Assembly (NCBI GenBank): GCA_013398295.1
Contig: VZSF01006623.1
Location: forward strand, 66,504-130,503
Origin: Chionis minor
Taxonomy: Eukaryota > Chordata > Aves > Charadriiformes > Chionididae
DNA: 64,000 bases
Reading direction: 5' to 3'
The notes under the pieces are model-generated. The model was given only the letters and a program-made list of their open reading frames with translations. It made no database searches and was not told the DNA's origin. Below, piece by piece: positions 1-11,400 of the stretch (position 1 is its first letter; every line of letters begins with the position of its first letter). Both the position numbers and the translations under genes were made by a program.

Positions 1-3000
1 GTTGGGGCAGACGTGGATGAGGTGTGTGGATGGTACAACACCACAGTGGTGGTGGTGATGTGAGGTTCTCAGCCCTAGCCCATACACAGCTCCCCATCCC
101 GATGGGCAGCAGCCCCTGCAGATCCCTCCTTGAGCATCACTCTGCAGGGATTGCAAATATCAGCTCCCAGTCCCTCAGCTGAGACCCATCAGCCACAAAC
201 AAGGGGCAGTTGGCAGTGCTTAAAATTTATAATTTTTTCCCATGGGAAGAAGCTGACACACAAGCCTACCTACGGAGCCTGGGTTTGCTGCTGGTGCTGT
301 ACCTAGATGCCGAAGTGAGTTTTTAATTGGTTTTTCCTCAGCCTGTTTTCCTAAGCGTAACAACTGGGTTTGGGTCCTGAGCAAGTGTGCGTTGTTATTG
401 TTAGGGACATTGCTGTGATTTTTCCAAGAAGGCTGAAGGGGTGAGGTTCCCGGGTCCTTTGAAAGTGTCAGCCTAAGCCCATTGTGTTACCAAGCTGTAA
501 ATCAGTAACTGATAGAATAGCAAGTGTGTGTGTGTGACCAAAATAGTGAGTGTGTGTGTGACCCCTTATGTGTGTCTCTGTGAGCAGGCTGAATCTTTAA
601 TGCAAGGCAGAAGAAGGGGCTTTCTGCAGGTGAATATAAAAGAATGTTGAGGTTCTTTAGAGGTGGCATCCTGGAGACAGTTATATGGGAAAAGGCAGAC
701 ACCGCCTAGGGGTGCATCTTTATTTTATTTATTTATTTGTTCGTTTGTTTGGCTTGGAGCTGGACTCGTTGTACGATTGCAGCTGCTGTAAAACTTATGT
801 AGGGACCAGTGCTGCAAAGTATGATTGGGTGCCTTTTTGTGAATTCCCTGAGCGTTCAAAAGAGCATTTTAATAAAAAGACTGAGAAAGCCATCACTTCT
901 TAAGTTTCTAAAATAACACCTCTCCCTATCATTTTTCTTTTAACTCTTTTCTATTAAAACTTTTTGAGAGCAAAGCTAAGGGCACTGAATAATTTCACTT
1001 TAAAAAGACGGGAGTCATTTTAGCAGAAGAAGGGGTGGTTCTGGAGTGGTTTGTTCATGATAGGATTCACTTTTTTCTTAAATCTGTTGCCTTTGTCCGC
1101 ACTGCAGAATGGTTTCAATATGAGAATCTTTGCTGGAAGGGGACAACTAATGAGCCATGAGATGGACTCTGACTTTTGACTCTGGAGATGTCAGCTAATT
1201 CCTCCTCTAGGTTTCCTGCTAGGCTGCAGGTGGTTGTCCCTGTGTCTTCCTGAGAAAAACTCGGCCTTTTGGAGGCCAAGTTCTTCCATGAAGGTGGGGA
1301 ACTGAAAGTATTGAGAATTGCTGAAGGCTTGAGGTAGCTGTTGTGCCTGAGCACTTGGAAAGCTGCCCTTGCATTTGTCCCTCCGTTCAGGGTGATGTCG
1401 TGGAGTGAGACAACTCCAGCTGCCTTCCCAAGAAGATGGGTCTCATACCCAGATCCGCACCTCCGTGCTTCAACCTTCTGCACAGGTGCACAGAAAGTGA
1501 CTTGTGTATCAGCCAGTTTTCTCCTTACAAACCAGGACTGCTGTGATTAAAAGTTTAAACAAATCCCAAATACTTGATTCCTGTGTGTGCCCAGCTTGCG
1601 TAGGAATGTTACCTTGTAAGTTAGCATGTCCCCAGCATCCCTCCTTAATGAAGTAATCTTTTTTGTTGTTAAAACTGAGATTTTTTTTTTCTTTTTTCAT
1701 CAAAGTGTGTTTTCCTCTTTAAGGTATGAATGTTTCCTTTTATGCTCCTTCTGCTTTTTTTGGTTTATGTTCTCCCTTGGGTACCAATGCAATGGCCATT
1801 TGGTCATTCAGGAGGAAAAATACATTTAACAAATGCTTTTCTGACCCATATCTTGCTTTGAGATGTGCAGAAGATGGATAGTCCTAATACATTCTGCTCT
1901 CTTCCTCAGAAAAAGCAACTTAAATTTCATAGACAGAATGTAGGTTTTCCATGATGCAAAGTTGCAAATTGTATTGTCATTCAGATTACTGATGTTATTT
2001 TTGAGGTGTTGTAACTATGGACAATCTAATGGCCTAAGACAATGCAAAATACCCCTTTAAATTATAAATACTCAGCACGAAAAGTTCCGTCACGTTTCTT
2101 AAAAGCCTGCTGACGAACAGCTTTGTGCTGGGAAATGGCTTCCTAAGCATGTTTGGTTGTGTGTGCCTTTATATCTGAAAATGGGGATATTCTATTTTAG
2201 CAAAGATTCCCAAGAGATCTGCATGTCTCTCGCTCTCTACCCCTGTTCTTTCTTGATTTGTGTGATGATGAGTGCAATGTCGCTTTATTGCATTGATGGG
2301 ATCATATTTAGCGGCCTCATGGCTTAGTTCTTAGGAATGCCCGGAAACTGTATTGACACTGATCGTTTCAGAGCCTATTATACTCTAAAACCTAAAATAC
2401 AGTTGATAGAAAATAGTATCAATCCTATGGCATTTGCAGATGCTTTTCCAGAGCACTGGCATCTCAAGAGCTGGAACTTTGTTGTAAGAAGTCTGCATTC
2501 ACTGCTCCTTTTTCCTGGTTATTAGAAAGTAAGGAAGAGCCCAACTTGGATGGGGTTTTTTGTCATTAATTTTCAATGAGAATGTGATTATGCTTTAATT
2601 GATGAGCTCTCCTGTGAAATCTCATGGCATAGATAATAAAGATAACAGGTATCTTCCTGACCTGGGGAAAGAACAGACTTTCCCTCTGTATAACCACAGC
2701 ACTAATGACACTTAATAGAGAACATAATTTCACCTTTTTTACTTTTTTTTTTTTTACATAATTCTGCTTCATCACTCACTAAGGACCACATTGTCAGCAA
2801 ATGTGTACAGCTTCATGTATTTTTCAAGCTATTCTTGCTACCTTTGTGATAAGCCTCGTTTTATGCCCCATGTTAGGCCCTCTTCCAGTCTGGGTGTTAT
2901 TTGTTCCCTGGCCCTGGATTATCTTGGAGCAGGCACTTCTGCGATGCTGTGATTTGGCGATTATTGTTCTTGACATTTTCCTCCATGGAAAAAGAAGAAA

Positions 3001-4580
3001 CTTCCTTGTGACTGCACTCTGCTGTTCCAGGCACATGCACCGCACAGCATCTTTACTATCTACTGATACCCTTTCTGAGGTTAATCTATTGTAAAATTAG
3101 ATTGTAAAAACGGACACTGTTTCCACATTTACATGCCAGCACTGAAGGACTCGTGGAATAATTCAAATACTGTACAATTCCTTTTTCCGAAATCACTGCA
3201 AAATCCATTTGTGACATGTAAACCATGTGAATTAGCATGGATTCTTCCTCAGTTCAATTCATCTTTCAGAGGTAGTTACCCTTCCCAATCTGATTGCCTT
3301 AAGAACACAGATTGTCTTCTCTTGATGGTGAAACTGCTTTAATCCCCTTTTGCAAAGGTCAACTAATCTCCAGTCTTAAGTGCAATAGATGCAAATACAG
3401 TTCTCTTGCAATGTTCCTTCTAATTTAATTCTCTCCTAAGCTTTCATGTATAAACCTAGTAATGGATCAAGTTTGGAAGGGGTCAAAAGGTTTCTGTTCC
3501 AGTAAAATTTAAATTGACGTCGCATACTGATAATGGTTTGCTCTACTTTACTATAAACACTAGCTACTACTCTATTGGCATATCATTTTGTGCAACAACA
3601 CAGGGATTCCAAAGAGCAGCAGAACATATTCTTTGGTTTGTTGTGAAAGTTAGCACCCGCAACCTGTGACACAGAAGAAGCAGAAATGCATTGGTTTTAA
3701 TTCACAGTTGCTATGTAGCATCTTTGGCCTAACTTGTTTTATTCCATTGTCCCTAATTGCAGTTATAAAGCAAAAAAATGATGCAGACTGCATACAAATA
3801 TAAAATTAATAATTAATTACCTACCCCTTGCTGAGACCTAAATAAAGGCCAAAATATGATTTTTATTTTTTTTTTTATTCCTTGGACAAAAAGTTCAGTA
3901 TTAACCAGCTGTATGTAGTTGCCTTTTTTTGGGGGTCTTTGGTGTAGAATCCCCCTATCTTTAAAATACATTGAATAGGTGCAATCCAGCATGGGGCTGG
4001 CTGCAGGCAGGAGAATGGCAAGCACATTGTGAAATATTGACAATGGCGTTTTCGTAGGCAGAACATGCCTGTGACGTCCCACCGAGCTGCATCATGCTTC
4101 CTTGTTAAATTCGGAAAAGGACCGGTGTTATCAGCGAGGGACACTTACAGGATTTGATTGATAAATTTACTGCTCTTGTGGATTACCTCGTCCTTTTGTG
4201 CAGGACTGGCAGAGTGTCAGGACTGGGTCTTGACAGACACCAGAACATATGTCCATACTAATTTACGGTGAGGACCAGGGAGCCAGAGTGTCGTTAGACA
4301 CCAGCCCACTGTGACATGGAGTAGAAGGCCTGGATTTTGTTGAATGGCACTTCTTCCTCCTGGACGGCAGCCTTTCCTATGACTGCTCTGTATGATTTCA
4401 TGATGTACTAAAAGCGCTGCGTGATCATTAATGGAGTACGTGGCAGGGCACAGCAATAAAAGATGGGGTTATTGATTAGCTTGTCTTTTAAAACAAAAGG
4501 TTGGATGGAGCTTATAGCTTTACGCAAGGAACTTAAGATATTTTTTTGTTCTAACCTTGTTAGAGTTTCAGGACTGCCTT
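1..4580. other. Non-coding sequence, no gene recognised
   Basis: Every open frame here is short, starts at an arbitrary codon and shows no domain, signal peptide or splice-bounded conservation that I can recognise. The stretch holds ordinary AT-rich vertebrate DNA with small simple-sequence tracts: two GT runs about 26 bases apart (520-563), a TTTA/TTTG-rich patch (720-752) and several T or A runs of 8-12 bases. I see no interspersed repeat that I can name. Distal exons of an unrecognised lncRNA cannot be excluded. Confidence 0.6.
520..563. repeat. Short GT-rich tandem repeat
   Basis: Two copies of a GT run followed by GACC lie about 26 bases apart, so the tract is a small interrupted (GT)n microsatellite. 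It probably varies in length between individuals. No function is implied. Confidence 0.7.
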
Positions 4581-4589
4581 TTCCGCAGC

Positions 4590-4960
4590 AAAACACAGGA
4601 GGTGGTTGGTGTTGCAGCCGACCTGGCCCCCCAGCGCAGCTCCTGCCCGTGGGCTGCCCACGCTCCCTAGGAAAAACTAATGAGTATTTTTGAAACAAAA
4701 CACTGCACGGGGTATCAGATTCTAGCACATGAATTATACTTTGTGTGCATGTGTTTTTCGCCAAAGCAGATAAGGGTGGAAGATAAACAAGGTATTACAT
4801 ACCTGGGGGGTATTTTAATTTTCAGGCTGCCCAGGAAAGGGGGGTGGCGGCGGGGAGGGAAGGCTGCCACGAGGCTCCGATCCCCCGGGCTGGAGCGGGG
4901 GGCTCGCCGGAGCAAGGACCAAGCAGTTCTGCTCTTTGTTCCCCGGCTGCCTGCGCTAAA
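4590..4960. other. Short GC-rich patch in AT-rich surroundings
   Basis: G and C dominate this stretch, with G-runs such as those around 4838-4860 and scattered CpGs, while both flanks are AT-rich. It is less CpG-dense than the island at 55890-56240 and I see no promoter motif arrangement. Overlapping open frames on both strands follow from the low stop-codon density of GC-rich DNA and are not evidence of a gene. Confidence 0.45.
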
Positions 4961-5492
4961 TGGCTGGAAAACTTCAGTGAGCATCTTTCGTTAGGTTTGC
5001 AAAAAGGAGGGGGGGGGAAAAAAAAAAAGAAATAGAGTGGGGAGAGAGAAAGACAGGAACAATCCAAATGTGCCCTGCCAGCCTGAAATAGCTCGCCACA
5101 GGTTTGAAATCCATTTCCCACAATGGTAAGAATTAAAAAGCCACAAAAGCCGACCTGTACATTTGTGCTGTATGAGGATTGCTGATACACAGCAGAGCTG
5201 TCATTTTAGGAGGAAATCATCCATCATCTGCCTGCTAGTCCCCAATAATCACCTTCTATTACAGTCAGATTGAATCTTCAATCGGTGGCGTAATGCCAGT
5301 TTTTCCACAGTTCTCAGTTTCCTGTTCTTTACAGAGGTATTCAAAATAATTTGCCATTCAAAGTCTACAAATGTAGCACTCGCAGAGAATATTATTATTG
5401 TTAGCATGTTGCTTCTAAAGCAAATCTGTGCCGAAGCATAATTTGCTGAATTAATCATTGGTCACCCATTTACATTCCTCTCCCCTTTTCCG

Positions 5493-5520
5493 CCCCCCCC
5501 CCCTCCACCCCCCCCACCGT
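5493..5520. repeat. C-homopolymer tract abutting an assembly gap
   Basis: A run of 11 C (5493-5503) is followed by CT, CCA and a run of 8 C (5508-5515), ending five bases before the N block. The opposite strand is therefore G-run-rich and could form a G-quadruplex. Such tracts commonly stop polymerases and cause coverage loss in bird short-read assemblies. Confidence 0.8.
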
Positions 5521-5525
5521 NNNNN
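5521..5525. other. Assembly gap (5 N)
   Basis: Five undetermined bases. The same five-N convention appears at 17939-17943, which suggests a placeholder rather than a measured gap size. The true missing sequence is unknown and probably GC-rich. Confidence 0.97.
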
Positions 5526-5544
5526 CCAGTTAAGATTTTGTAAT

Positions 5545-5850
5545 CGTTGTTGTTGTTGTGTTTCATACACACTGATGCAATGTACAATTTGAAAAAGATG
5601 TTGAGCAATGACCGTATTGCTAACGATAAAAGCAATGACCTGATTAGAAAGACTCCATCAAGCAGAAAGCTGAGGGTGCCAGCGCAAGGAAAACTCACAG
5701 AGATAAAATGCGTAGTGAAAATGGCAAATGTTAAGATGGAGTTTAGGATGGGTTTTATGGCATTTCCTTCTCTTCTAATTGATGGTGTACGGGAATACAG
5801 GGAAGACAATGAAGATGTCCAAAGCCTCAAAGATTCCTGAGCAGGCAAGA
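5545..5850. promoter_or_regulatory. Candidate conserved non-coding element
   Basis: This repeat-free block has balanced composition and is open on both strands for about 290 bases (97 codons on plus, more on minus). That pattern often accompanies slowly evolving non-coding DNA as well as exons. Neither translation resembles a family I know, and no convincing acceptor/donor pair frames it. I call it a candidate regulatory element by inference only; an unrecognised exon is the alternative. Confidence 0.25.
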
Positions 5851-6345
5851 TATCATGGGGAGTATTTTGGCGGTATTGAGGGCCCAACAAAACTTACCCA
5901 TCTTTTAAATACTTAAAATGTATGTGAATTTTCACATCACTTTTCCCCTTCTCCCCAGTGTGAATTAAGATGCAGCCTTGTACTAAATTGAATCTCTGCC
6001 TATCTTTCACAGTCCTTGTGATTGCCTCTGCTTTTCACATGTCATTTTAGTCTTCACCAAATAGATTTCTTTTAGCTTTTTGCACAAAATTGAAGTACTG
6101 TATTAAAGCAGAAGCCTTTAGGGCATACCATTGTTTTTTTTTTTTTCCTTTTGGAAAATACGTAATAGTAAAATTTAATTACTGCACCTACTACTTAAGT
6201 AAAGTTTTGGTTCCTCTATCCAAAGTCCAATTTCCTACTTTGTGGTTAAAGCTCCAGTGTATTTTGAGGGCAGTGTACTGTTACATGCCTGAATTCAGCA
6301 AAGGAAAATAGGAAATAATTCACTCTGGCTTGAAAAGGGTGGGGA
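5851..6345. other. Non-coding sequence, nothing recognised
   Basis: AT-rich DNA with a T run of about 13 near 6135. No repeat family, gene or motif cluster that I can support. Confidence 0.6.
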
Positions 6346-6645
6346 TTTCTTTGTTTCTTTTTATATTTATTCAGGAAAAGCTGACAATCGTCCCACATTA
6401 ATGAACAACACCATCAATCAAAGTGCTGACAATGAGCGGAAAAGCGAGGTAGATGTCAGACTGACGGCATATTGCTTTTTTCAGCTAGGCCAGGGCTGTT
6501 TATAGCACTTTTCACTGGCAAAACTCTGGCTGCAGCTCGACAGGAATAGAAAGCAGAATCAGAAATTGCATGTGGAAATTTGCTGCTGTGCTTTGTAATT
6601 TGAAATTATCATTGAAATCCAGTTGCTATTGCATTGTTTTCATGG
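6346..6645. promoter_or_regulatory. Candidate conserved non-coding element
   Basis: A repeat-free block mixing homeodomain-type ATTA cores, ATCAATCA (PBX-like), TGACAAT repeats and an AAATTGCAT stretch. The motif-dense, moderately AT-rich texture resembles vertebrate developmental enhancers. This is inference from composition; conservation was not measured and no target gene is visible. Confidence 0.3.
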
Positions 6646-7485
6646 TTTTGCTTTGCAAGGTGGCAGGGTTTTTTTTATCTCCTGGTGAAGAGCTGCCGAA
6701 ACTTGCTTCAGTAGTCAAGAGACTGCTCAACTGATGCTGCAGCACCTTGCAAATAGAGCAGAGGCGAAAACAAAACTTGGATTATAATCCAGACTCTCCC
6801 TGGAGTCCCCTGCTCTGTGAAGGGAGAAAATCCTGACTGTGGGCACCTTTTTCCTGCCTTTTTTTTTTTTTTTTTCCTTTCTCTTCTTTCTGGGCCATTT
6901 GCTTCCACCAAGGAGAAGCTGCCCGGTTGCCTGTGCCGCTAAGCGGCTGTGTGCCTGGGACGGGGCTGCTGGTACCGACAGGCTTTGCTGCGTGAGGAGG
7001 GTGATGGGCCACCCAATTTATGGAGGATGGAGGGATGCAAATGTCCAAAGCTGAGTAGCTAGATGTACCGAGACCTGGACCGCAGTGGAAATAAACGCTG
7101 TGACATAACAGAAAAAGAGTATTTTTGTCCACTGCCCAACCCGTCAACTCATCTCCGTCCTCACTCGGTCTTTCTGGAAGACATGGGTTACCTCCGTCAC
7201 CTCTTAAAATAGCCAGCTAAATGCCTACCTCGGGAGTCTCCCTCCCTTATTCAGGACCTGTACTTTAAAGAACATGTATCCATTCCCTCTCGCCTCCCCT
7301 CTCAGCTGAACCGACACCAACTTTTGCTTAAACACTTGGCCTGACACAGCGCTGCGTAACTCCTCTGTAGCTGTCGGGACTGTGCTACTCTCCAGCAGCA
7401 GCAGCAGCGCGGGGCCGGGGCTGCGGGGCAGTGAATCAAGCTCCGTTTCTTTAAAGCCGTTAAGTGTGTTATTGGAAATCGCTTG
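6646..7485. other. Non-coding sequence with a T17 run
   Basis: Contains a 17-base T homopolymer (6859-6875) and a moderately GC-rich segment after it. Overlapping short frames on both strands are artefacts of composition. No gene or nameable repeat seen. Confidence 0.6.
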
Positions 7486-7640
7486 AGTCATTGCCCCGCT
7501 GCACGACCTTGGGCAAGTCATTTCCCCTGGCTGCGCTGCCGTTTCAGCCCTCACCCCACATCTGTCTGGTCACTATAAAGTGTAAGATCATCAGGGCAGG
7601 GCTCTATCTCTCACAGACATGCACACAAGCATGAACACGA
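7486..7640 (+). repeat. MIR-type SINE relic
   Basis: The central part carries the MIR core signature: a GACCTTGGGCAAGTCATTT block at about 7505-7523, a degraded counterpart of the following CTCAGTTT and CATCTGT blocks, then a GTAAGATCATCAGGGCAGGG-like tail. MIR elements are tRNA-derived, L2-mobilised SINEs shared across amniotes and long inactive. The copy is heavily diverged and its ends are approximate. Confidence 0.65.
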
Positions 7641-8690
7641 GATAAAACAGAGAATTCTGGCTCAAAAAAAGGGGGAGGGAGTGGTGAATACAAAACCCAG
7701 GAATGTTTTGGTCATTTCTGCTTTGAGAATTTTGTAAGAAAGCAGTTTTTCCTACTTCTCTGCCGATGTGTGGGAAAACTTTTATTAAACTTTTCCATAT
7801 TTGAAACATCTGAGAGTTTTGAGTTTCCCTTAATTGTCTCTTTCCTACCCTCACTCAGCACAGAGAAAGAGGAGGAAAATGGGTAAAAATGATTAAACTG
7901 AAAAATAATGTCGGAGGGCGTCAGAACTTGACGTTTCCTTTTAATGCTTTGGAACTTTCCAAAGACGAGGAAGTCATGAAAGGTTGGAGCAGCAATTAAA
8001 AACAAATAAAAAAAAAAAAAAAGAAATAATCCCATACAAGGGATTTCATAGAAGGCTCTGAAGCTTCAGGAGCTTTAAATAGGAGATTTTTACAGCTGTT
8101 TCCTTTCCTCTGCATTTTCAGTGGAAGGACATAACACAACCTCGGGGTAGGAGGTGTCTCCCGTGACCAGAGAGCATCCCGGCAGGGACTGGCTTGGTCC
8201 AGATTGCAGGGTTTTAGCCTGACATCTCTCTGTTACTAAATACCTTATGGTCTCACACAGCAGACTGATATCCTCTGCCACGGGAGGGGATCATCTCGGC
8301 CGGCTGACGTTGGGTCACTGTTTGGTACTATGACACACAGCAGACTTGTATAAAACCAGAAAGGGCTGTTTCTGTGTTAGGAAGAGACTTGGACGGCTCC
8401 TGTGGGTCAGCCCTGAAAATCAGCTTGGCCAAACCCCATCTGGCTCTTGGCGGGGGGCTGGGTTTAACCCTTGGTTTAACCCCCTTCTCTGCCACAGTCA
8501 TCCTGCTGGGTCCTGGGCACATCCCTTTGTGCTCCCTGCTGCTCCCTGAATGACGTGAATGTGTTGCAGCTCCCCAGGGTGTGATTGAAGGCTGGGGACA
8601 TTAGGGATAGCTTGGTGTTCAAGGTTCAAGACCTGGAAAGGCGCTAGCCAAAAAAACACACAATCTATCCCAGACTGATAGGAACAACAC
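7641..8690. other. Non-coding sequence, nothing recognised
   Basis: Ordinary non-coding DNA with an A-rich run near 8007-8022. No gene, nameable repeat or regulatory cluster that I can support before the CR1 copy begins. Confidence 0.6.
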
Positions 8691-8696
8691 AAAGAA

Positions 8697-9199
8697 GTTC
8701 CAGCTCTGGAGCCCCCTAGATAAGAAGCACATGGACCTGTTGGAGTGGGTCCAGAGGAGGCCACGGAGATGATCAGAGGGCTAGAGCACCTCTGCTGTGA
8801 GGACAGGCTGAGAGACCTAGGGGTGTTCAGCCTGGAGAAGTGGAGGCTCCGGGAAGACCTTGGAGCCCCTTGCAGTATCTGAAAGGGACCTTCAAGAAAG
8901 ATGGAGAGGGACTTTTTACAAGGGCCTGTAGCGATAGGACAAGCGATAATACCTTCAAACTGGAAAAGAGTAGATTTAGATTAGATCTCAGGAAGAAATT
9001 TTTCTCCATGAGGGTAGTGAGACACTGGCACAGGTTGCCCAGGGAAGCTGTGGCTGCCCCATCCCTGGAGGTGTTCAAGGCCAGGTTGAATGAGGCTTTG
9101 AGCAACCTGGTCTAGTGGGAGGTGTCCCTGCCCATGACAGGGGGATTGGAATTAGATGATCTTTAAGGTCCCTTCTGATCTAAATCATTCTGTGATTCT
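8697..9199 (+). mobile_element. CR1 LINE, 5'-truncated copy 1
   Basis: The sequence follows the CR1 3' region closely: CAGCTCTGGAG start, GGTCCAGAGGAGG, GGCTGAGAGACCTAGGGGT, the C-terminal ORF2 segment, then the short 3' UTR ending in GATCTTTAAGGTCCCTTC and an ATTCTGTGATTCTA tail. CR1 is the dominant LINE of birds and is usually 5'-truncated, as here (about 500 of roughly 4.5 kb). There is no poly-A tail, as expected for CR1. The copy is dead because most of ORF2 and all of ORF1 are absent. Confidence 0.95.
8840..9115 (+). pseudogene. CR1 ORF2 C-terminal fragment (reverse transcriptase protein tail)
   Basis: The plus-strand frame is open for 91 codons and ends at a TAG (9113-9115). It contains RFRLDLRKKFF, RHWHRLPREAV and APSLEVFKARL, the conserved extreme C-terminus of CR1 ORF2 downstream of the reverse transcriptase domain. 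The endonuclease and polymerase domains are missing, so no active protein can be made. The frame is intact to the normal stop, meaning few or no disabling changes in this small tail. Confidence 0.85.
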
Positions 9200-10079
9200 A
9201 AGTGAAAGACATGCGGTAAACTTGTCATTTAAACTTGTCCCTTTACTCCTGTTTTCACTCCTATAACTGACCAGTACTCATGCAGCCTTCTCCCCTTTCA
9301 TGCTTATGCTGCAGTTGTAGTCATATTCGGGACAAACCCAGCGCCAGTCAGAAAGGCTCTCTTTTCCATTTAGCAGCCTCCAAAGGCCAACGGGAGAAGA
9401 TCTGAATGAGTGGATGGTGTTCTGAAAGAGCAGAGGGGACTCTCAGCAGGTTATGGTGTGCAGGGTGCCCCGTGGGACACCAGCATTCAGGCTCTGGCCC
9501 TTGGGGTTTTTTTGTGTGTCCCTGGAATGCATTTCCCACCATGCAGCCTCTCCTGGTTGCTTGTAACCTTCCTGCAGCGGCGAGTACGATTCCACTGAGG
9601 ACCTGGTGTAAAGCTGCGCGGTGTTTGGCTTTCCTCAGACATGTAACTTTCTTTTTAATGCTGTCCAGAGGGATCTACCTTAGAACAGGATTACGGATCA
9701 CCTCCTGGAGCTTTGGTCCTTCTTCCTCTGAGACATGCCGTGCTTCTTTACCAGGGCCGGCTGCAGGTACCAGTTTACGGGGGTGCAGACAGGGTAACAC
9801 TGCAGGAGGATGAATGTACAAATAAGGCATCTTGTACAATGAAAAGCCACCCCACAAAGTGGGGTGGAAGTGGGTGGAAATACTGACTCTGTTGAGCTTA
9901 GGGAAACAGCCGCCCTCACACCTCCTTCATCATCTGAAACAAATGAAAACGGGGCTGATAAAATTCATGATGCTATTCCCAGCTGTTTCGTTTAAAGGAA
10001 AGTTTCCTTACGTGCAAAGTAACCGAAAACTAGAGATGTAATTGCTACAAAATGTAACAGTATCTAGCAAAAATTACAG
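9200..10079. other. Non-coding sequence, nothing recognised
   Basis: Moderate GC from 9400 to 9800, where overlapping frames run on both strands without a recognisable product. No repeat or regulatory cluster that I can name. Confidence 0.6.
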
Positions 10080-10470
10080 CTACTCGATGAAATATATATT
10101 TTCTCAGCATCAGCATAAAAGAAAGAACATTCTCATCCAGAAATGGTATGTAAATAAATAAACTCTAATTGGTTTGACAATGCCCCTTTTCCTGGCAGTG
10201 CCAAGAATCCTAGCATTGTAATTACACAGTTCTGGGCAGACATGTGGTTTCCATTAAGAAAGACTTGTGATTGACTGAGTTCATGAGGCATGTCAGAAAA
10301 AACACATCAATGTCTTTATAAAATGAAAAAAATAGATCCAAATTTACTTCCAACTTCATGAGAAATGTGCATTTGTAAATACTCTGAACATGGTACAAGA
10401 ACTAGAAGTAAGTTGCTATCAGGAAAATTTGCCAAATGCACGTTGGAATATAAACTTCGACAACTAAATG
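10080..10470. promoter_or_regulatory. Candidate conserved non-coding element
   Basis: Repeat-free AT-rich block with CTAATTGG, GTAATTACA and GTAAATA motifs (homeodomain and forkhead type) and a TGGCAGTGCCA inverted repeat around 10195-10205. Texture is enhancer-like. Inference only. Confidence 0.25.
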
Positions 10471-11224
10471 CACCTACTTGTATTTTTGTAAGGAGAAGTT
10501 CTTGCATTTTTTGGTGAGCATTTAAAGTTTTCCTAACCTTTTTTTCCCCCAGTTGTTTCTATTCAGCAGTGTAGTAATTGAAAATGTTTCCAATGAAAAT
10601 GAAAACGATATTCAAAGTCTACCACATTTTGTTTTACCTACATCATGCAAGAGCACTTAGAACTAAGACACAAGCTTTAAGAGCAAAAAAACTGCATGCA
10701 GTTTTTCTTCTGGGAGGAAGGAAAACTGGCTAGTTAGGTAAGGGAAAATTTTATCTAAGAATATTTTAAACTAAAATTCTAATGACTTGTTTTAATCACT
10801 TAAAGTGACTAAAATGTTGGATAGTTTATTTTCTGCCTTAGCATAAATACTTTTAAAATGACAAACATTTTAGGATGCTGCCAAATACTGTCATCTCTTG
10901 GCAACCTTAACATTTTATGCTAGATGTATTTTTCTTGACAACAAAACAATTCTGTCTGTTTCTCCTCCTTCCCCCTTTTGAAAGGCAGCAGTGGCAAATA
11001 CAGGGTGTTTTTTAAATGGATTATATCTGTGATGACTTCTATATATAAATACTCATTTAAAATCTACTGACTTTAAAAAAAAAAACCCACACTTTTGGGG
11101 TCACTGACTGTGTCCTTTTACAATTGTGCTAAATAATAAGATTTCTTTCTTGACCCCTCCCAGTATAAATTGGAAAAAAAAAAAAAAATCTTAATTCTGT
11201 GACAAGAAACATTGCTTTTATGGA
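10471..11224. other. Non-coding AT-rich sequence with a 20-base palindrome
   Basis: No gene. Contains a perfect 20-base palindrome (10687-10706, centred on CTGCATGCAG) and A runs near 11075-11086 and 11174-11187. Otherwise unremarkable. Confidence 0.6.
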
Positions 11225-11400
11225 TAGGTCAGTGCACAGTGAATCCAGCTGTCCTGCCTGTGACTCACTGCTCTGCCACAAGCTCCTGGCATGGATGTGG
11301 GCAAGTCATTTAATCCGTTTTGTGCCTCCACCTCATTGTTCTGAGGTTAAAATCCACTAATCACTGTGAAGTGCTCGCATGGCGCAGCAGGGAGGTTCAG
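11225..11400 (+). repeat. MIR-type SINE relic
   Basis: Matches the MIR layout: a degraded 5' part, GTGGGCAAGTCATTTAATC at 11298-11316 (MIR core), GTGCCTCCACCTCATTGTTCTGAGG (counterpart of the CTCAGTTT...CATCTGT region) and CACTGTGAAGTGCTCGCATGG, like the conserved MIR 3' segment. It is in the same orientation as the copy at 7486 and similarly diverged. Boundaries are approximate. Confidence 0.7.
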
